This document shows, piece by piece, positions 7,510 through 10,497 of a stretch of 10,497 nucleotides of DNA. The notes beneath the pieces are model-generated. The model had not been told where the DNA came from, did not search any database, and saw only the letters and a list, made by a program, of their open reading frames with translations. The position numbers and the translations under genes are program-made. The stretch is from contig JBKDZN010000175.1 of NCBI GenBank assembly GCA_047971245.1, positions 1 to 10,497 of the forward strand. The letters run 5' to 3'. Within the stretch, counting starts at the first letter, position 1. Each line of letters begins with the position of its first letter. The stretch comes from CADEDH01 sp047971245 (lineage in GTDB: Bacteria > Actinomycetota > Acidimicrobiia > Acidimicrobiales > SZUA-35).

Positions 7510-7991
7510 AGCTCCACGATCTGAAACCGGCCGCAGGGTCGAAGACCCGCCGCAAGCGTGTCGGCCGTGGTATCGGTGGCAAGGGCGGTAAGACGGCCGG
7601 CCGGGGCACCAAGGGCCAGAAGGCACGCAACACCGTGCCCGTCGGCTTCGAGGGTGGCCAGCTGCCGATCCAGCAGCGGCTCCCGAAGCTGCGAGGGTTC
7701 ACCAACCCGTTCCGGGTCGAGTACCAGGCCATCAACCTCGACACCATCGCCGAATCCGGCCTCGACGAGGTCACGCCCGACACCCTCCTGGGCAAGGGCC
7801 TGGTGGGCAAGGGTTCGCTGGTCAAGGTGCTGGGCCGGGGCGAGCTGAACCGGCCGGTGACGGTCCGGGCGCATGCTTTCTCGGCTTCGGCCGAGGCCGC
7901 GATCACCGCGGCCGGCGGTCGGACTGAGAAACTGGACCTGCCGTTCAAGGTCCGTCCCGCGGCCAAGGGCAACGCCCACACCAACCGCTGA
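7506..7991 (+). CDS. rplO: 50S ribosomal protein L15
   Basis: L15 is a late-assembling 23S-binding protein with a long Gly/Arg/Lys-rich N-terminal extension that threads into the rRNA. MKLHDLKPAAGSKTRRKRVG and the following GIGGKGGKTAGRGTKGQKAR show this, and FEGGQLPIQQRLPKLRGF is the conserved L15 signature near residues 48-65. The C-terminal globular domain carries LLGKGLVGKGSLVKVLGRGE. The length is 161 residues, slightly above the usual 145-150. The start is the ATG overlapping the rpmD stop. Unlike most genes upstream it does not overlap its neighbour: 84 bases separate it from secY, where a palindrome lies. Confidence 0.97.
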   Translation: MKLHDLKPAAGSKTRRKRVGRGIGGKGGKTAGRGTKGQKARNTVPVGFEGGQLPIQQRLPKLRGFTNPFRVEYQAINLDTIAESGLDEVTPDTLLGKGLVGKGSLVKVLGRGELNRPVTVRAHAFSASAEAAITAAGGRTEKLDLPFKVRPAAKGNAHTNR

Positions 7992-7994
7992 CCG

Positions 7995-8012
7995 TCGGCG
8001 CAGCTGCGCCGA
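7995..8012. other. 18-base perfect palindrome between rplO and secY
   Basis: TCGGCGCAGCTGCGCCGA reads the same on both strands. As RNA it could fold into a seven-pair stem with an AGCU loop. It begins three bases after the rplO stop. No run of T follows, so it is not a standard intrinsic terminator. It could be a weak or Rho-assisted terminator, an mRNA-stabilising 3' hairpin, or a protein site, and its role is open. Two further short, mutually exclusive hairpins follow: 8024-8036 (GGGTC/GACCC) and 8034-8045 (CCCAC/GTGGG). Confidence 0.5.
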
Positions 8013-8075
8013 ACCCGCCGTCGGGTCCGTGACCCACCCCGTGGGCCCGAACATGCAGCAACCGAGGGAGCCGTC

Positions 8076-9422
8076 GTGTCGACCCTGACCAACATCTTCC
8101 GGACCCCGGAACTTCGGAACAAGATCCTGTTCACGATCTTCGTGATCGCCGTGTACCGACTCGGGGTCCAGATCCCGGCCCCCGGGGTCAGCCTCGACGC
8201 GCTCGAGAGCCTGCGTTCCCAGGCCGACGAGACCACCGGCGGGGTGTTCGGCTACCTCAACCTGTTGAGCGGTGGCGGTCTCAGCGCCCTGTCGTTGTTC
8301 TCGCTCGGGGTGATGCCCTACATCACCGCGTCGATCATCATCCAGATCCTGACCGTCGCCGTCCCGAAACTGGAGGAATGGCAGGCGCAGGGGGCGGTCG
8401 GCCAGCGCAAGATCACCCAGTGGACCCGATACATCTCGATGCTCCTGGCCCTCATCCAGGCCACCGGCATCGTGTTCATGATGGCCCGCAACCCCGAGCA
8501 GCTCCTCCAGACGACCACCACGATCAACCTGTTCCCCGACGGGTCGCCGGGCCGGATCTTCCTGGCCGTCATGTGTATGACCGTGGGGACCGCGATCGTG
8601 ATGTGGATGGGGGAGTTGGTCACCGAGCGGGGGATCGGCAACGGGATGTCGCTGCTGATCTTTGCCTCGGTCATCAGTGGTCTGCCCACCCTCGGTATCC
8701 GCATCAATGCGGTGTCGGGTCCGGTGTGGCTGGCCCTGTCGCTGGTCCTGCTCGCCGCCCTGTGCGCAGGCATCGTGTTCGTCGAACAGGGCCAACGCCG
8801 GATCCCGGTCCATTTCGCCAAGCGGGTGGTGGGTCGCAAGCAGTACGGCGGGAACAACACCTACATCCCGCTCAAGGTCAACCAGGCCGGGGTGATCCCG
8901 GTGATCTTCGCCACCTCGCTGCTGCAGCTGCCGGCGTTGCTGATCAACATCCTGCCCACCAGCGGCGATCCGGCCAATCCCAACTGGGGCGACCAGATCC
9001 GGGACTTTATGAACAGCTTCCTGTTCCGCCCCGACAACCTGGGCTACATCCTGGTGCTGGGTTTGCTCATCATCGGTTTCGCCTACTTCTACAACGCCAT
9101 CGCGTTCGACCCGGCCCGACGGGCCGACGAGCTCCGCAAATCGGGCGGGTTCATTCCCGGGGTGCGCCCCGGCCCCCAGACCGAGCGTTACCTGACCAAG
9201 ATCCTCAACCGGATCACCCTGCCCGGAGCCCTGTTCCTGGCCGTGGTGGCCGTCATCCCGTCCGCGGCCTTGGCCCGGCTGCTGGGTGGCGGTGGCACCT
9301 CGGCGTCGGTGGTCGGGTTCTCGGGGGTGTCGGTGCTGATCGCGGTCGGGGTTGCACTCGAGATCATGAAGCAGATCAACTCACAGTTGATGGCCAAGAA
9401 CTACGACGGGTTCCTCAAGTAA
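8076..9422 (+). CDS. secY: Preprotein translocase subunit SecY
   Basis: SecY is the channel subunit of the SecYEG translocon in the plasma membrane. The 448 residues fit ten membrane segments, roughly at 16-34, 71-95, 118-136, 160-178, 187-206, 216-236, 270-294, 322-343, 382-402 and 413-431. Signatures include GVMPYITASIIIQIL (78-92) and the GERGIGNG-like TERGIGNGMSLLIFA (183-197). Cytosolic-loop sequences RRIPVHFAKRVVGR (241-254), NQAGVIPVIFA (269-279) and RPGPQTERYL (364-373) are also present. The start is GTG at 8076, five bases after GAGGGAG. An ATG at 8053 is out of frame. secY at the end of the spc operon, after rplO, is canonical. Confidence 0.98.
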   Translation: MSTLTNIFRTPELRNKILFTIFVIAVYRLGVQIPAPGVSLDALESLRSQADETTGGVFGYLNLLSGGGLSALSLFSLGVMPYITASIIIQILTVAVPKLEEWQAQGAVGQRKITQWTRYISMLLALIQATGIVFMMARNPEQLLQTTTTINLFPDGSPGRIFLAVMCMTVGTAIVMWMGELVTERGIGNGMSLLIFASVISGLPTLGIRINAVSGPVWLALSLVLLAALCAGIVFVEQGQRRIPVHFAKRVVGRKQYGGNNTYIPLKVNQAGVIPVIFATSLLQLPALLINILPTSGDPANPNWGDQIRDFMNSFLFRPDNLGYILVLGLLIIGFAYFYNAIAFDPARRADELRKSGGFIPGVRPGPQTERYLTKILNRITLPGALFLAVVAVIPSAALARLLGGGGTSASVVGFSGVSVLIAVGVALEIMKQINSQLMAKNYDGFLK

Positions 9423-9464
9423 CGGGCCCGCTCGCCAGACACGCCACCGAGGGAGGACGACTCG

Positions 9465-10040
9465 ATGGGAACGCCAATCCGGCTGGTGATCTTCGGACGC
9501 CAGGGAGCCGGCAAGGGCACGCAATGCCAGAATCTGGTGGAACGCTACGGCGTGATCCACATCAGCACCGGGGACATGCTCCGGGCCGAGCGGGCGGCGG
9601 GCACCGAGCTCGGCGAACGGGCCGGTGAGATCATGGATGCCGGCGGTCTGGTGGGGGACGACATCATGATCCCCGTGGCCGCCAGCCGTCTCGCCGAGGA
9701 CGACGTGCAGGCGGCCGGTTTCGTGCTGGACGGATTCCCCCGGACGATCGAGCAGGCCGAAGGTCTGCTCGACGCCCTCGGTTCCGACCCGTTGCACGCC
9801 GTGGTCGATCTCGAGGTGCCCACCGACGAGGTCATGACCCGCATGAAGGCCCGGGCCCGGGCCGACGACACCGACGACGCGATCGTCCAGCGGCTCGCCC
9901 TGTACGAGAAGCAGACCCGTCCGGTGCTCAACTTCTTCGCCGACCGGGGGCTGATGCGGGTCGTGGACGGTCTCGGGACCGAGACCCAGGTTCGCGACCG
10001 CCTCTTCACCGCGGTGGACGCGGCCTTGGCCGCTGAATAG
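9465..10040 (+). CDS. adk: Adenylate kinase, short-lid form
   Basis: Adk interconverts ATP plus AMP and two ADP in the cytoplasm. The P-loop at residues 11-19 reads GRQGAGKGT, with Lys17 as the phosphate-binding lysine; most bacterial Adk proteins have GPPGAGKGT here. TGDMLR (35-40) and LDGFPRT (88-94) form the AMP site. R132 in RADD and R143 in QRLALY are the likely phosphate-binding arginines. The lid between about 127 and 138 is short and has no zinc cysteines, and the 191 residues match the short form common in actinobacteria. The ATG at 9465 follows GGGAGGA (9451-9457). It lies 42 bases after secY, as usual for the spc region. Confidence 0.97.
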   Translation: MGTPIRLVIFGRQGAGKGTQCQNLVERYGVIHISTGDMLRAERAAGTELGERAGEIMDAGGLVGDDIMIPVAASRLAEDDVQAAGFVLDGFPRTIEQAEGLLDALGSDPLHAVVDLEVPTDEVMTRMKARARADDTDDAIVQRLALYEKQTRPVLNFFADRGLMRVVDGLGTETQVRDRLFTAVDAALAAE

Positions 10041-10046
10041 CGGGCC
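10028..10046 (+). terminator. Possible hairpin over the adk stop codon
   Basis: GGCCGCT (10028-10034) can pair with AGCGGGCC (10039-10046) around the loop GAAT, giving seven pairs with one bulged G. The hairpin encloses the TAG stop. No T-run follows, so intrinsic termination is doubtful. It may only reflect GC-rich sequence. Its place between adk and an apparent promoter for infA would suit an operon end. Confidence 0.25.
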
Positions 10047-10066
10047 GTACTGCCCCGGGGACCGGG

Positions 10067-10094
10067 TTGGACCGCCAGGATCTGGCGCTAACCT
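10067..10094 (+). promoter_or_regulatory. Candidate sigma-70-type promoter for infA
   Basis: TTGGAC (10067-10072) resembles a -35 box, and TAACCT (10089-10094) fits the actinobacterial -10 pattern TAnnnT. The spacing is 16 bases. It would start transcription near 10100, leaving a leader of about 155 bases before infA. The site lies in the largest non-coding gap of the window, where the alpha operon (infA onwards) would be expected to have its own promoter. The match is by eye only. Confidence 0.45.
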
Positions 10095-10194
10095 GGTTCG
10101 TTGGGTCTGTGGCGTGCCACTCCTGCCCGGGTGTCGCCCGTTCGACCGTAGCACTGTCGGCGGGAGGTGCCAGGCCGAGGTGGGCCGCCGGTGT

Positions 10195-10210
10195 CCGACC
10201 CTGGGGTCGG
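10195..10210 (+). other. Hairpin in the infA leader
   Basis: CCGACC (10195-10200) and GGTCGG (10205-10210) form a perfect six-pair stem around CTGG, about 38 bases before the infA ribosome binding site. A weaker GTGGC/GCCAC hairpin lies at 10109-10120. These may structure the infA leader mRNA. In DNA of this GC content such stems also arise by chance. Confidence 0.35.
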
Positions 10211-10247
10211 TCGGTCCCGCCGTTTCGGCCCACCGTAGTCTCGATCT

Positions 10248-10252
10248 GGAGG
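10248..10252 (+). promoter_or_regulatory. Ribosome binding site of infA
   Basis: GGAGG at 10248-10252 is a full Shine-Dalgarno match. It lies six bases upstream of CTG at 10259. No ATG, GTG or TTG occurs at a suitable distance in the infA frame, so this site decides for the CTG start. Confidence 0.75.
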
Positions 10253-10258
10253 ATCGTC

Positions 10259-10483
10259 CTGCCAAAGCACAAGGAAGATGCGATCGTGCTCGAAGGCACG
10301 GTCACCGAATCGCTCCCCAACGCCATGTTCCGGGTCGAGCTCGAGAACGGGCACAGTGTGCTCGGGCACATCTCGGGCAAGATGCGGCGCCACTACATCC
10401 GGATTCTTCCGGGTGATCGGGTGCAGGTGGAGCTCACCCCCTACGACCTCACCAAAGGTCGCATCACGTACCGCTACAAGTAG
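10259..10483 (+). CDS. infA: Translation initiation factor IF-1 (CTG start)
   Basis: IF1 binds the 30S A site during initiation, with IF2 and IF3. The OB-fold sequence is unmistakable: EGTVTESLPNAMFRVELENG near residues 12-31, HISGKMRRHYIRILPGDRV near 37-55, and the C-terminus LTKGRITYRYK. With a start at CTG (10259) the protein has 74 residues and begins MPKHKEDAIVLEG, the expected length and N-terminus for this group. The frame stays open upstream to 10067, but that stretch is not IF1-like. The GTG at 10286 would remove the N-terminal residues before the first strand. IF1 is normally followed by rpmJ, rpsM and rpsK; only 14 bases remain here. Confidence 0.95.
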   Translation: MPKHKEDAIVLEGTVTESLPNAMFRVELENGHSVLGHISGKMRRHYIRILPGDRVQVELTPYDLTKGRITYRYK

Positions 10484-10497
10484 CCGCTGCGCACAAC

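Noticed and set aside
7209..8813. Open frame of 534 codons on the minus strand across rpmD, rplO and secY.
   Set aside because: It is antisense to unmistakable conserved genes and has no recognisable domain. Long antisense frames are expected at this GC content because stop codons are rare in them.
10028..10060. Strong intrinsic terminator after adk.
   Set aside because: Hairpin potential exists but there is no T-run, and GC-rich palindromes such as CCCCGGGG nearby are common by chance. Kept only as a low-confidence feature.
10067..10258. Possible 64-residue N-terminal extension of IF1 from a TTG at 10067.
   Set aside because: The translated stretch is not IF1-like and has no ribosome binding site of note. 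A strong Shine-Dalgarno site sits just before the CTG at 10259. The TTG is better read as part of a promoter -35 box.

Overview
This window is a high-GC stretch of the conserved ribosomal protein supercluster (S10-spc operons, running into the start of the alpha operon). Everything supported is on the + strand. GC-rich codon use, a zinc-type short S14, stop/start overlaps at most junctions, and L22 and S3 with long Ala/Pro/Glu-rich acidic C-terminal tails point to an actinobacterium (Actinomycetota). A lineage near Acidimicrobiia is my guess from the overall flavour of the proteins; the sequence alone does not prove it.

Layout. Positions 1-30 are the end of rplW (L23). Then rplB, rpsS, rplV, rpsC, rplP, rpmC and rpsQ (39-3931) form the distal S10 operon. 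rplN, rplX, rplE, rpsN, rpsH, rplF, rplR, rpsE, rpmD, rplO (3928-7991) and secY (8076-9422) form the spc operon. adk (9465-10040) follows secY, and infA (10259-10483) follows adk after a 218-base gap that holds a plausible promoter and hairpins. No map gene lies between adk and infA. The order is otherwise canonical, and no gene is broken.

How the genes work together. Eighteen of the products are ribosomal proteins of the two subunits, made in a coupled way: most stop codons overlap the next start by 1, 4 or 8 bases. SecY is the translocon channel that docks at the exit tunnel, adenylate kinase balances adenine nucleotides, and IF1 acts in initiation. The only sizeable non-coding stretches are rplO-secY (84 bases, with an 18-base perfect palindrome) and adk-infA (218 bases).

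I found no new defence, mobile or metabolic system. The points worth a second look are modest: a 13-residue tandem repeat in the S3 tail, a long acidic L22 tail beside it, an apparent CTG start for infA, the missing map gene, hairpins in the two gaps, and a variant P-loop in Adk.
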